Assembly (NCBI GenBank): GCA_028281445.1
Contig: JANQJW010000105.1
Span: forward strand, 1-64,000
Origin: Planctomycetota bacterium
Lineage (GTDB): Bacteria; Planctomycetota; PLA2; JAEUHO01
Direction of reading: 5' to 3'
DNA length: 64,000 nt
The notes under the pieces are model-generated. The model was not told the DNA's origin, did no database searches, and saw nothing but the letters and a program-made list of their open reading frames with translations. The position numbers and the translations under genes are program-made. This document shows, one piece after another, positions 36,435 to 44,745 of this stretch (its first letter is position 1; each line of letters starts with the position of its first letter).

Positions 36435-36874
36435 GAAGGGTCGCGCTCCGCGAACCGACGCACCGCATCGGCCTGGCCCTCGGTCTCGATCGAGCCGGGT
36501 CGCAGCGAGCGGATCTCCTCGATGGCCGACTGGGGCTCCGCGCCCTCGGCGACCATGTACGCGGCGAGCACCGTGCCGGTGCGCCCGATCCCGGCGAAGC
36601 AGTGCACGGCCACGGGGCGGCCGGCGGCCACCTGCTCCTGGATCCACGCGACGCAGCGTTCGAGATCCTCCATGGCCGGGGTGCCGAAATCGACGAGCGG
36701 TACGTGGAGCGTCTCCAGTTCCTCGTCCACCGTGATGCGAACAGGGTGTTCCGTGAGGCTCAGGACAGCTCGAACGCCCTCTTCGGCGAGTTTCGCCCAC
36801 CCTTCGCCGTACGGCAGGCCCATACCGGCGACCTTCCCCTCCCGGATCCAGCTGAAATTCACGAGCATCGTCAT
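36431..36874 (-). CDS. DUSP23-like dual-specificity protein phosphatase
   Basis: A 147-residue cysteine phosphatase with an intact CX5R loop, HCFAGIGRTGT, catalytic Cys92 and Arg98. The general-acid loop is VPLVDFGTPAMEDL. Its framework is strikingly like animal DUSP23/VHZ: NFSWIREGKVAGMGLP, GVRAVLSLTEHP and IRSLRPGSIETEGQADAV. The family removes phosphate from tyrosine or serine/threonine in the cytoplasm. It is the first gene of the overlapping operon and is divergent from the transporter at 36960. ATG at 36874 is used; ATG at 36868 is the alternative. Confidence 0.88.
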   Translation of the reverse strand: MTMLVNFSWIREGKVAGMGLPYGEGWAKLAEEGVRAVLSLTEHPVRITVDEELETLHVPLVDFGTPAMEDLERCVAWIQEQVAAGRPVAVHCFAGIGRTGTVLAAYMVAEGAEPQSAIEEIRSLRPGSIETEGQADAVRRFAERDPS

Positions 36875-36959
36875 TGCAGGGATACCCGAACCCGGGGCCC
36901 TTGAGAAGGCACGGACAGGCCATTTGCGATCATGAGTGGTGCTCCGTAGGTTCTTGCCC

Positions 36960-38738
36960 GTGGACCAGAACGAGCTCCTCACGATTCTGGCGATCGGTCT
37001 GGTCCTTCTCGGGGCGATCGTGCCGACCATCTCGCTCGACGTGGTGGCCCTGCTTGCGATCGCCGTCCTGGTGGTCGGAGGGGTCCTGGAGCCGAACGAG
37101 GCCGTGGCCGGTTTCGGCAACACCACCCTGATCATCGTCGGTGCGATGTTCATTCTCGCAGACGCGCTCCAGCGAACCGGCGCCGCCCAAGGTGTCGTCC
37201 AACTCGTGGAGCGGGTCTCGGGGAAGGGCCAGCGCTACCTCCTCTTCGCCCTGCTTCCGCTCGTGATGGTCCTGTCGGGGATCATGAACAACACAGGCGT
37301 CGTGGTGCTCATGCTGCCCTTGCTGATCGCCGCCGGCCAGGAGGTCAACATCAGCCCCAGCCGGCTGCTGCTGCCACTCTCCTACGCGTCGATCACCGGC
37401 GGCACGCTCACGCTCGTGGGCACCACCACGACGCTGCTCGTGGACGGCATGGTGCGGCAGGCCGGCTTGCCCGGTCTGGGGTTCTTCGAGATCCTCCCGA
37501 TGGGACTCGCGTTCTGCATCGTCGCGCTCGTCTACCTGGTGCTCGTCGGCCCGCCCTTGCTGCCGAACCGAACGGGTCTCGTGACGCCGATGACCTCGGA
37601 GACGGTGCGCGAGTACATGACCGAGGTCTTCCTCACGAAGCGGTCGAAGATCCTGGGCCTCACGCCCGCGGAGCTTCCCGCCGCACTCAAGAAGATCCGC
37701 CTGCTGCAGGTCGTGCGCGGAGAGGAGACGCACTTCCCGCCGTTCAGGGAATTGCGCTTCGAACCGGACGACATGCTGATCGTGAAGGCACCGCCCGAAC
37801 AGATCGTCGCGCTGGTACAGCGGCCCGGCGTGATGGGACCGCAGGACAAGGTCGGCGGCGATGCGCGCGTCCTCGGCGTCGACCTGTCGTTGGCGGAGGT
37901 GATGGTCGCGCCGCACTCGCGGCTCGACGGGCAGAGCGTGATCGAGTCGCGGCTGCGCGACCGCTTCGGCGTCGTCGTGCTCGCGGTGTTGCGCTATGGC
38001 TCGCACCTGCGCGAGAACCTGGGCCGCGTCAGCCTGCGCGTCGGCGACATCCTCCTTGTCCAAGGCGAACCCGATGACATCCAGCGCCTCGCGCGCAACG
38101 AACGGGATCTGGTCCTGCTGGGCGGAACGCCGTTGCGGCCCAAGAAGCGGACGAAGGCGCCGCTGGCCATCGGCGTGGTCGGCGGCACGCTCTTGCTCTC
38201 AGCGGCCGGGGTGCTGCCGCTGGCCGTGGCCGTCCTGCTCGCGAGCATCATCGTCGTCGTCGGCGGCTGTCTGACGAGCAGCCAGGCGTACCGTTCGATC
38301 GATCTCAAGATCCTCGTGGTCCTGGGCTGCATGCTCGGCGTGGGCTACGCCGCCAGCGAGACGGGTCTCGCGGCACGCGTTGCCAACGCCCTGGTCGCGG
38401 TTGCGGAGCCGCTGGGGCCGCGAGGCATCCTCGCGGCGATCTACCTGACCACGGCAATCCTCACGGAACTGGTGACGAACGCCGGTACGGCCGCGATCAT
38501 GATTCCCATCGCGGTCAAGGCCGCGGAGTCCGCCGACGTCTCGCACAAGCCGTTCGTCTTCGCCGTCGCGCTCGCGGCGTCGTGTTCGTTCCTCACCCCC
38601 GTCGGCTACCAGACGAACCTGCTCGTCTACGGACCGGGCGGCTACCGCCTCCAGGACTACCTGCGACTCGGCATGCCCTTGGTAATCGTCTTCCTGCTGC
38701 TCGCGACGTGGCTCTTGCCCGTCGTGTATCCGTTCTAG
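36960..38738 (+). CDS. SLC13/DASS-type transporter with two internal RCK-C domains
   Basis: A 592-residue inner-membrane permease. The N-terminal half has membrane helices and the SLC13 landmarks GFGNTTLIIVGAMFILADAL and SGIMNNTGVVVLMLPLLIA, with the conserved TLVGTTTTLLV loop. Residues about 215-375 are two RCK-C (TrkA-C) domains, then the second membrane half contains TNAGTAAIMIPIAVKAA and TPVGYQTNLLVYGPGGY. Such permeases take up dicarboxylates, sulfate or related anions with sodium. The ligand cannot be told from sequence. GTG at 36960 with TAGG upstream is preferred; GTG at 36936 would add eight residues. Its stop overlaps the convergent HEAT gene's stop. Confidence 0.88.
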   Translation: MDQNELLTILAIGLVLLGAIVPTISLDVVALLAIAVLVVGGVLEPNEAVAGFGNTTLIIVGAMFILADALQRTGAAQGVVQLVERVSGKGQRYLLFALLPLVMVLSGIMNNTGVVVLMLPLLIAAGQEVNISPSRLLLPLSYASITGGTLTLVGTTTTLLVDGMVRQAGLPGLGFFEILPMGLAFCIVALVYLVLVGPPLLPNRTGLVTPMTSETVREYMTEVFLTKRSKILGLTPAELPAALKKIRLLQVVRGEETHFPPFRELRFEPDDMLIVKAPPEQIVALVQRPGVMGPQDKVGGDARVLGVDLSLAEVMVAPHSRLDGQSVIESRLRDRFGVVVLAVLRYGSHLRENLGRVSLRVGDILLVQGEPDDIQRLARNERDLVLLGGTPLRPKKRTKAPLAIGVVGGTLLLSAAGVLPLAVAVLLASIIVVVGGCLTSSQAYRSIDLKILVVLGCMLGVGYAASETGLAARVANALVAVAEPLGPRGILAAIYLTTAILTELVTNAGTAAIMIPIAVKAAESADVSHKPFVFAVALAASCSFLTPVGYQTNLLVYGPGGYRLQDYLRLGMPLVIVFLLLATWLLPVVYPF

Positions 38739-40516
38739 TTCTTCCCCTTCGCCTTCATCTCGGCGAGGGCGCCGACCGCGTAGTTCCGAATGCGCTTGTG
38801 CTTGTCCTGGGTATACGCCTCGAGGATGCGCCGCACGCGGGCAACCAGCACGGGGTCGGCCTTGGGGTTGGTCCACGGCCGCCGCGGGACGGACATCGAC
38901 ACGTAGACGGCCTGGAGGGCCGCGCGCCGTGTTTCCGTGTCGCGGTCGTTGCGCGCGATCCGGTCGAGATCATCCAGTGCGAACGCAGTGCCTCCATACG
39001 CCCACGACATGGCCATTACCACGTCTCGGCGCTCCTTGTCGTCTTTGGTCGCAAGCAGGTCGATCACCGACGCCCTGCCCTCCGGCCCGAGCTGCATCAA
39101 CGTCCGCACGCCGGTGTTCGTAGCAATCTCCCCTGCAGTCATCTGGCTACGAATCGATGGAATGGCGGACGCGGCATCGGGACCGATGGTCGCCAGGGCC
39201 TGCACCGCGCGTCCCTGCATCATGGCGTCGTCACCCTCGATCGCGGCGACGAGCTGTGGCACGGCCTCCTTCGCGAGCGGGCCCAGCGCGCGGAAGGTCA
39301 GAAGCAACGCGTAGCGCCCGTCGTCGTCCGCCTCGGCGTACGCGCGCAATGCGTGCGGCATCGCCTCCGCGCCGAACGCGCCGAGTGCCGCCGCCGCCGC
39401 TTCGTTGACGTCGTCCTTGGCGGCGTCGGCCAGCGCAGGCATCACGGCCTCCGGATCCGTCTTGAACTGGCCGAGGATCCCGGCGGCGCGCGTGACGATC
39501 TTGTCGTTGTCGTAGTCAAGCAACTGCAGTACGTCGGGCGCCGCCTTGGCGCCACGCGGCCCCATCTGCTCGAAGATCTGCAACGCCGCATCGAGCACGA
39601 CCACGGACTCGTGGCCGAGCGCGCCGGCCAGGGCCGGAATGCTCGCCTCGCTGTCGCCCTCGAGCGGGGCGAGCGCCCAGATGGCGTTCACCGCGACCTC
39701 CTCGTCTTCGTCCCGGATGAAGGGCGCGATGCGGTCCTGGAGCTTCGTGAGCTCGGACGGCGGCGCGTGCGCGAGCCCGCCCAAGGCGTTGAGCACGAGC
39801 TCGGAATCGTCGAGCAACGCCACCAGACGTGCGATGCCCTTGGGTCCCATGCGCGCCAGCGCGATCTCGGGGCCGGGCCAGCCGACACCGTTCACGGGTT
39901 CCATCACGGATACGAGGTGGTTGGCCACCTCTTCGTCGTACGGGATGCCGCTGCCCGCGTAGAGCCAGGCCGCGTTCTTCACGTGCCGGTCGCCGTCCTG
40001 AAGCAACGCGAGCAACGGCGGGTTGACGCGCGGTGCCGAGCCCTGCTTCTTCCACCTCGAAGCGATCTTCAACGCCTCGCGGCGCTCGTGTGGATTGTCC
40101 GACGTGAAGAGCGGCCTGAGGTGTTCGGCCGCGTCCGCCCCCATCTTGCCGAGCAGCGTGCGCCCCCAGTGGGTCAGCCACCCACCGGACTTGAGATGGG
40201 CGACCAGCCAGGTGGCGAGTGGCTTGTCGTAGTGCAGCGGCCGCGGCGTCATCGCCAGCAGGTACGCCTTGCGCTGCCTCTGGAAGTCGTTGCTCGAAAA
40301 CTCTGCGAGCAGCGCAACCGGATCGAGCGGCGGTAGATCGACGTTCGCCTCCGGGATCTCGCGCTCTTTCGTCGCGAGCGTCGGCTCGAGCTCCTGTGCC
40401 TCGTGCTCCGGTTCCAGGTCGGCGACCACGACCTCGGGTGGACGCGTTGCGAACCACACCAGATAGCCGGCTCCTCCGATCGCCAGCACGACCGCAATCC
40501 ACCGACGGCCACTCAT
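38735..40516 (-). CDS. Membrane-anchored HEAT-repeat protein A (593 aa)
   Basis: The N-terminus MSGRRWIAVVLAIGGAGYLVW is a single signal-anchor, followed by an acidic linker and about 500 residues of HEAT repeats (GPEIALARMGPKGIARLVAL, VVVLDAALQIFEQMGPRG, RAVQALATIGPDAASAIPS). It is a clear paralogue of the upstream gene (40513-42300), with the same anchor (YLVW-x-ATRPP) and matching repeats. Its ATG overlaps the upstream stop by four bases (ATGA), so the two are translated together. A periplasmic scaffold is likely; no ligand is known. Confidence 0.85.
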   Translation of the reverse strand: MSGRRWIAVVLAIGGAGYLVWFATRPPEVVVADLEPEHEAQELEPTLATKEREIPEANVDLPPLDPVALLAEFSSNDFQRQRKAYLLAMTPRPLHYDKPLATWLVAHLKSGGWLTHWGRTLLGKMGADAAEHLRPLFTSDNPHERREALKIASRWKKQGSAPRVNPPLLALLQDGDRHVKNAAWLYAGSGIPYDEEVANHLVSVMEPVNGVGWPGPEIALARMGPKGIARLVALLDDSELVLNALGGLAHAPPSELTKLQDRIAPFIRDEDEEVAVNAIWALAPLEGDSEASIPALAGALGHESVVVLDAALQIFEQMGPRGAKAAPDVLQLLDYDNDKIVTRAAGILGQFKTDPEAVMPALADAAKDDVNEAAAAALGAFGAEAMPHALRAYAEADDDGRYALLLTFRALGPLAKEAVPQLVAAIEGDDAMMQGRAVQALATIGPDAASAIPSIRSQMTAGEIATNTGVRTLMQLGPEGRASVIDLLATKDDKERRDVVMAMSWAYGGTAFALDDLDRIARNDRDTETRRAALQAVYVSMSVPRRPWTNPKADPVLVARVRRILEAYTQDKHKRIRNYAVGALAEMKAKGKN

Positions 40517-42300
40517 GACCCCTCCTTGTCTGTGGCAAGCGCGCGAAGCGCGCTCGCGGCTACATGGCAGACGTCCGGGTCCTTGTCCTTCGAGGCCCGC
40601 ACGAGCAGCTCGCGGACCGGTTCGCGCAAGGAGGCGTCGGCCTCGATGTGCGGCATGCCGCCATCGTGGTACCCGACGTGCGCCGACGCGATCGCGGTGA
40701 CCGCGTGGAGACGGATATCCTCGTCCGCATCGCCCAGCAGCGCGCCCAGCTCCTCGAGGGCGAAACCCGTGCGCCCCTCCATCGACATGACGACGCGGAC
40801 GGCCATCGAGCGCACCGCGGCACTGCTGGACCGCAGACCCTCTCGCAGCGGGTCATGCGCGGCCTCCCCGATCCAGACCAGGGCATGGGCGGCGCGGTAG
40901 TCGGGCACGTGCCCGGCGTAGGCTTGCTGGAGGATCGCGGACACGGCGGGCGCGGCCCTGGGGCCGATGCGAGCCGTCGCGTGGATCGCGGCGGTGCGGA
41001 GCGTGTCGTCGTCCCCCTCGATGAGCCGCACGAGCCGCGACACCGCAGGGCTCGCTTCCGGTCCGAGCGTCGAGATCCCGGCGAGCACAGCCCCTTGCAC
41101 GTACTCGTCCCCTGCGTCGAACTGGCGGAGCAGCTCCTCGAGGCCGGCGGATCCGTACACCGCCAACGCCTGCGCGGCCGGCACGCTGTGTTCGCTCTGG
41201 ATGGCGCGACCGAGAGCCGGAATGACGGCCTTGGCGTCGGCCTTCATCGCCGCGAGCGCGTCGGAGGCCGCATTGGCGACGCGCACGTCACCGTAGTCGA
41301 GCAGGGCAAGCACCTCGCGAAGCGCCGGTGTCGCGCGCGGCCCCATCTGCCGCATGATCCTCAACGCCGCGACGACGACGAGAAAGGACTCGTCCTGCAT
41401 GGCATGGCGCAGTGCCGGCAGGCACGCCTCGCAGTCGCCGCGCAGCGCGATCAGGACGTTGATCGCCGCTTCGGCCGTCGCTTCGTCCTCACTGCGGATG
41501 TACTCGGCGATCGTGGGCAGGACCAGCACGAGGTCCTCGGGCGCAGCGCCGCTGAGACCACCCAAGACGGTCAGCATCAGCTCGTCCTGCGACGGGTCCT
41601 CGAGAATCGCAACGAGGTGGGCTACGCCCTTGGGTCCCATGCGAGCGAGTGCGACCTCTGCACCGTAGTACGAGGCCGCGCCCTTGGGGCGCAGCCACGC
41701 GATGAGCTGGTTCGCAAGCGCGGCGTCGTACGGGACGCCATGTGCCACGAGGCGCATCGCGTAGTCCCGCATGCACTTGTCGGGGTCCTTGAGAAGCTCC
41801 AACGCGGATGGGCCGTCGACGTCCTTGCCCTGCTTGCGCAGCGTGAAGAGCGCCGAGAGCGCTCGCGTCCGGACGCGCCGGTTCGGAGAGTCATGCAGGG
41901 CGGCCAACTGGGGCAGTACGCGATCTCCCATCCGACTCATCAACCCGAAGGCCTGGCGATGGCGCGTAGCGTCGGTCGAGTCGAGCCAGCGGAGGAGCAG
42001 TCGGACGAGGGGTTCGTGCGCCGGTAGCGCCGGCTGGCGTACGGCCTTGTTGTAGGCCTCGAACCGCCGGAGCGCGTCGTGGCTCATCAGCTCGCGCAGG
42101 AGCCAGTCGAGATCGATCGAGACCTGCGCGCTGGATCGCTTGCCGGCCGCCGCGAGGGTCGCGGCCTTCCCTGCGCGCGTCTCGTCCTCGTCGTAGACGA
42201 TCCCCTCGTCGACGATCGTCGGAGGGCGCGTCGCGAGCCACACGAGGTAGGCAGCGGCCCCCAGAAGCAGCACAACGGCGACGATCGGCTTCTTGCCCAA
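40513..42300 (-). CDS. Membrane-anchored HEAT-repeat protein B (595 aa), paralogue of A
   Basis: The N-terminal anchor GKKPIVAVVLLLGAAAYLVW aligns residue for residue with protein A if translation starts at TTG 42300; no ATG or GTG fits. HEAT repeats then run to the end (GAEVALARMGPKGVAHLVAI, VVVAALRIMRQMGPRATPAL). A cysteine pair (GDCEACLPAL) is present here but not in A. It follows the WecA-type transferase gene by 19 bases on the same strand, so the three genes form one unit. Confidence 0.83.
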   Translation of the reverse strand: MGKKPIVAVVLLLGAAAYLVWLATRPPTIVDEGIVYDEDETRAGKAATLAAAGKRSSAQVSIDLDWLLRELMSHDALRRFEAYNKAVRQPALPAHEPLVRLLLRWLDSTDATRHRQAFGLMSRMGDRVLPQLAALHDSPNRRVRTRALSALFTLRKQGKDVDGPSALELLKDPDKCMRDYAMRLVAHGVPYDAALANQLIAWLRPKGAASYYGAEVALARMGPKGVAHLVAILEDPSQDELMLTVLGGLSGAAPEDLVLVLPTIAEYIRSEDEATAEAAINVLIALRGDCEACLPALRHAMQDESFLVVVAALRIMRQMGPRATPALREVLALLDYGDVRVANAASDALAAMKADAKAVIPALGRAIQSEHSVPAAQALAVYGSAGLEELLRQFDAGDEYVQGAVLAGISTLGPEASPAVSRLVRLIEGDDDTLRTAAIHATARIGPRAAPAVSAILQQAYAGHVPDYRAAHALVWIGEAAHDPLREGLRSSSAAVRSMAVRVVMSMEGRTGFALEELGALLGDADEDIRLHAVTAIASAHVGYHDGGMPHIEADASLREPVRELLVRASKDKDPDVCHVAASALRALATDKEGS

Positions 42301-42319
42301 GGCGACCCCGGGTTCGAGT

Positions 42320-43375
42320 CTATGCGGAATCGCCGTTCGCGCTCGCGCCCCAGGGGACGCGGCGTGTCGCGCTCCATCCACCTGCCAGATGCCAGATCAG
42401 CACGGCCACGCTCACGCCAACGCACGCAAGGAGCCCATAGGCCGGTGCGACGCGCGTGACCAGGGCCAGCGCGACCAGGGCGAGCACGCCATAGCGCAAG
42501 GCCGAGCCCGCGTGCGTCCAGCCGATCTTGGTCAGGCGCTGGTAGAGGTGGTCGCTGTGCGCCGCATGGACGGGCACCCCGCGCTTGACCTTGCCGTAGA
42601 TGCCCATGGCCACGTCGATCACGCCCGGCAGTAGCGGCGCGCTCGCGGCAGCCCATGGCAAAGCGGCCGTCACAGGCGCCAGCGGATCGCCGCTCGGCAC
42701 ACCGCACGCCGCCGCGGCCATCAGGAAGCCGAGCATGTGCGTCGCCGAGTCGCCCGGGAACACGCGCGCGGGCGTGACGTTCCAGACGACCATGCCGAGG
42801 ACGGCAGCCGCGGCTACGGCGTACAGGAAGCCGCCTGCCGGACCTGCGCCGCCGCCTGCGGCGGCACCGAGCACCACGACGGCGACGGTGGACGTGATGA
42901 GGTCGATGCCGTCGACGAAGTTGACCAGCATCACGACGGCGAAGAGCCACAGCGCCGTCATGTGCGGCGTCATCCAGCCGAAGCGGAGCTCGGCGAACGG
43001 TCCGATGGCGTCGCCCCCCCACCGCAGTCCCAGCATCACGGCGGACGCTGCTGCCACGATCTGGAGAAACAGCTTGCGCCGCGTAGACAGGTACCCGACG
43101 TCGTCCGCGAGGCCGATCGCGAAGTAGAGCACCAGCGGAACGATGTACGGCCCCCAACCCTGGGTGGCGTCGAAGGTCAGGAAAACCATCGTGAGACCCG
43201 CAAACAGCCCCACCAGGACGGCGATTCCGCCGACGCGCGGCACAGGTTCGCTGTGCATGGAGCGCGCACTCGGTGTGTCGACGAGACCGAGGCGGAACGC
43301 ACCCCGCGCCAGGACCGGCACGAGAGCCATCGCCACGAGGAACGCGGCCAGCAGCCCCGGGAAGCATTCCGTCAC
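42320..43375 (-). CDS. WecA/MraY-type phospho-sugar transferase (glycosyltransferase family 4)
   Basis: A 351-residue, roughly ten-helix inner-membrane enzyme of the polyprenyl-phosphate sugar-1-phosphate transferase family. Motifs are MHSEPVPRVGGIAV, GLADDVGYLSTRRKLFLQ (paired Asp), NFVDGIDLITSTVA (NxxDGxD), FPGDSATHMLGF and the cytoplasmic HSDHLYQRLTKIG. The HxxHxxxR-like loop fits the WecA/TagO side rather than MraY. It would start a lipid-linked glycan for surface polysaccharide. GTG at 43375 is chosen because AAGGAG stands nine bases before it; longer starts lack this. Confidence 0.88.
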   Translation of the reverse strand: MTECFPGLLAAFLVAMALVPVLARGAFRLGLVDTPSARSMHSEPVPRVGGIAVLVGLFAGLTMVFLTFDATQGWGPYIVPLVLYFAIGLADDVGYLSTRRKLFLQIVAAASAVMLGLRWGGDAIGPFAELRFGWMTPHMTALWLFAVVMLVNFVDGIDLITSTVAVVVLGAAAGGGAGPAGGFLYAVAAAAVLGMVVWNVTPARVFPGDSATHMLGFLMAAAACGVPSGDPLAPVTAALPWAAASAPLLPGVIDVAMGIYGKVKRGVPVHAAHSDHLYQRLTKIGWTHAGSALRYGVLALVALALVTRVAPAYGLLACVGVSVAVLIWHLAGGWSATRRVPWGASANGDSA

Positions 43376-43485
43376 CGCGCCGAACTCCTTCGTCGTACCT
43401 TCGCCGTGGGCGCCACCGGGCCCGGTCGGCCGCCGTCTCCGAGTGAAACCTCCGGCTGCCGAGGGGGTATCATCCATCAGGGTGC

Positions 43486-43511
43486 GCCCTGCGTTCGTAC
43501 ACATCGCAGGG
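43486..43511. promoter_or_regulatory. Inverted repeat upstream of DUF1800 gene
   Basis: CCCTGCG (about 43486-43492) and CGCAGGG (about 43505-43511) form a 7-bp inverted repeat with a 12-base spacer in the 156-base divergent gap between the transferase and the DUF1800 gene. It lies about 20 bases before the DUF1800 start and could be an operator or 5' hairpin. Confidence 0.35.
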
Positions 43512-43531
43512 AACCCGCCGGAGGACCGCAG

Positions 43532-44728
43532 ATGCCCGGGATGCTCGAGGGCAAGCAGGCTGTCGCCCACCTGCTCAGGCGCACCGGATTCGGACCGTCG
43601 GCGGCCGACTGGTCGTCGTGGTCCACGCTCTCCTACAACGACGCGGTGGACCGGGTGCTGGCGCAGCTCGACGAGCCGCGGCCGGCGGACCCCGGGGACT
43701 TCGATGCCTACGTCCCCGGCTCGATCCAACAGGTCTGGCTCGAGCGGATGCTGGCCGGCACGGGGGCGTTCGCCGAGAAGCTCGCGTTGTTCTGGCACGG
43801 TCACTTCGCCACGTCGAACGCCAAGATCGTCGACCCGGAGCTCATGTGGCGCCAGTACGCCCTGTTCCGGGACAAGGGCGCCGGTTCGTTCCGGGACCTC
43901 GTCAAGGGTGTCAACCGCGACGTCGCGATGATCCGCTGGCTCGACGGCAACGCCAATCGCAAAGGCCACGCCAACGAGAACTACGCCCGCGAGCTCCAGG
44001 AGCTCTTCACGCTCGGCATCGGGAACTACACCGAAACGGACATCCGCGAGATCGCACGCGCCTTCACCGGCTGGGGTAGCCGTCACCATGACTTCGTGAT
44101 CAAGAAGCACTTCCACGACGAAGGCGAGAAGACGGTGCACGGGCAGACGGGCAACTTCGACGGCGACGACGTCGTTGACATCCTCGTTGCGTTGCCGGCG
44201 TGCCCGAAGTTCATTGCCGGCAAGCTTCTACGCTTCTTCTCGCACCCGAATCCGACAAAGGAAGAGATCGCGGAGCTCGCGCACGTCATGCGCAGCAAGG
44301 ACCTCGACATCAAGGCGACCTTGGAAGCCATGCTGCGCGCGCCGGCGTTCCTCGACCGCAAGCACTACCGCTCGCTCGTGCGCGGTCCGACAGACTTCGT
44401 GATCGGCGCGTTGCGCGCGGCGGGCATCACGGAGGTGCCGGCCTACGTCCACGGCGCCGTCGATCGCATGGGCCAGATCCTGTTCCGCCCTCCGTCCGTC
44501 AAGGGCTGGACGTCGGGCAAGGGCTGGCTGTCCAGCGGCGCGATCGTGGAACGCCTCCGCGTCGCCGGACTCATCGGGGCCGCGGCTCCGCCCACCGCCG
44601 CGGACAACATTCTCGAGGTTGCCTTCCAGGGCGACGTGCCGGACACCCTGCGCGACACGCTCAGGAACCTCGATCGACCCAAGCGGATCGCAACCATCCT
44701 CGGAGGACCCGAGTTCCAGCTGTTCTGA
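43532..44728 (+). CDS. DUF1800 family protein
   Basis: A 398-residue protein with the DUF1800 pattern: AVAHLLRRTGFGPSAADW, FWHGHFATSNAKIVDPELMW, ANENYARELQELFTLGIGNY (signature), DIREIARAFTGWG, and the late FRPPSVKGWTSGKGWLSSG. The reaction is unknown. It is slightly short for the family and has no obvious signal peptide. The ATG follows GGAGG and the phrase GACCGCAG. DUF1501 follows at once, the usual partner in planctomycete-type genomes. Confidence 0.92.
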   Translation: MPGMLEGKQAVAHLLRRTGFGPSAADWSSWSTLSYNDAVDRVLAQLDEPRPADPGDFDAYVPGSIQQVWLERMLAGTGAFAEKLALFWHGHFATSNAKIVDPELMWRQYALFRDKGAGSFRDLVKGVNRDVAMIRWLDGNANRKGHANENYARELQELFTLGIGNYTETDIREIARAFTGWGSRHHDFVIKKHFHDEGEKTVHGQTGNFDGDDVVDILVALPACPKFIAGKLLRFFSHPNPTKEEIAELAHVMRSKDLDIKATLEAMLRAPAFLDRKHYRSLVRGPTDFVIGALRAAGITEVPAYVHGAVDRMGQILFRPPSVKGWTSGKGWLSSGAIVERLRVAGLIGAAAPPTAADNILEVAFQGDVPDTLRDTLRNLDRPKRIATILGGPEFQLF

Positions 44729-44745
44729 TCCTGGAGACCGCAGAC

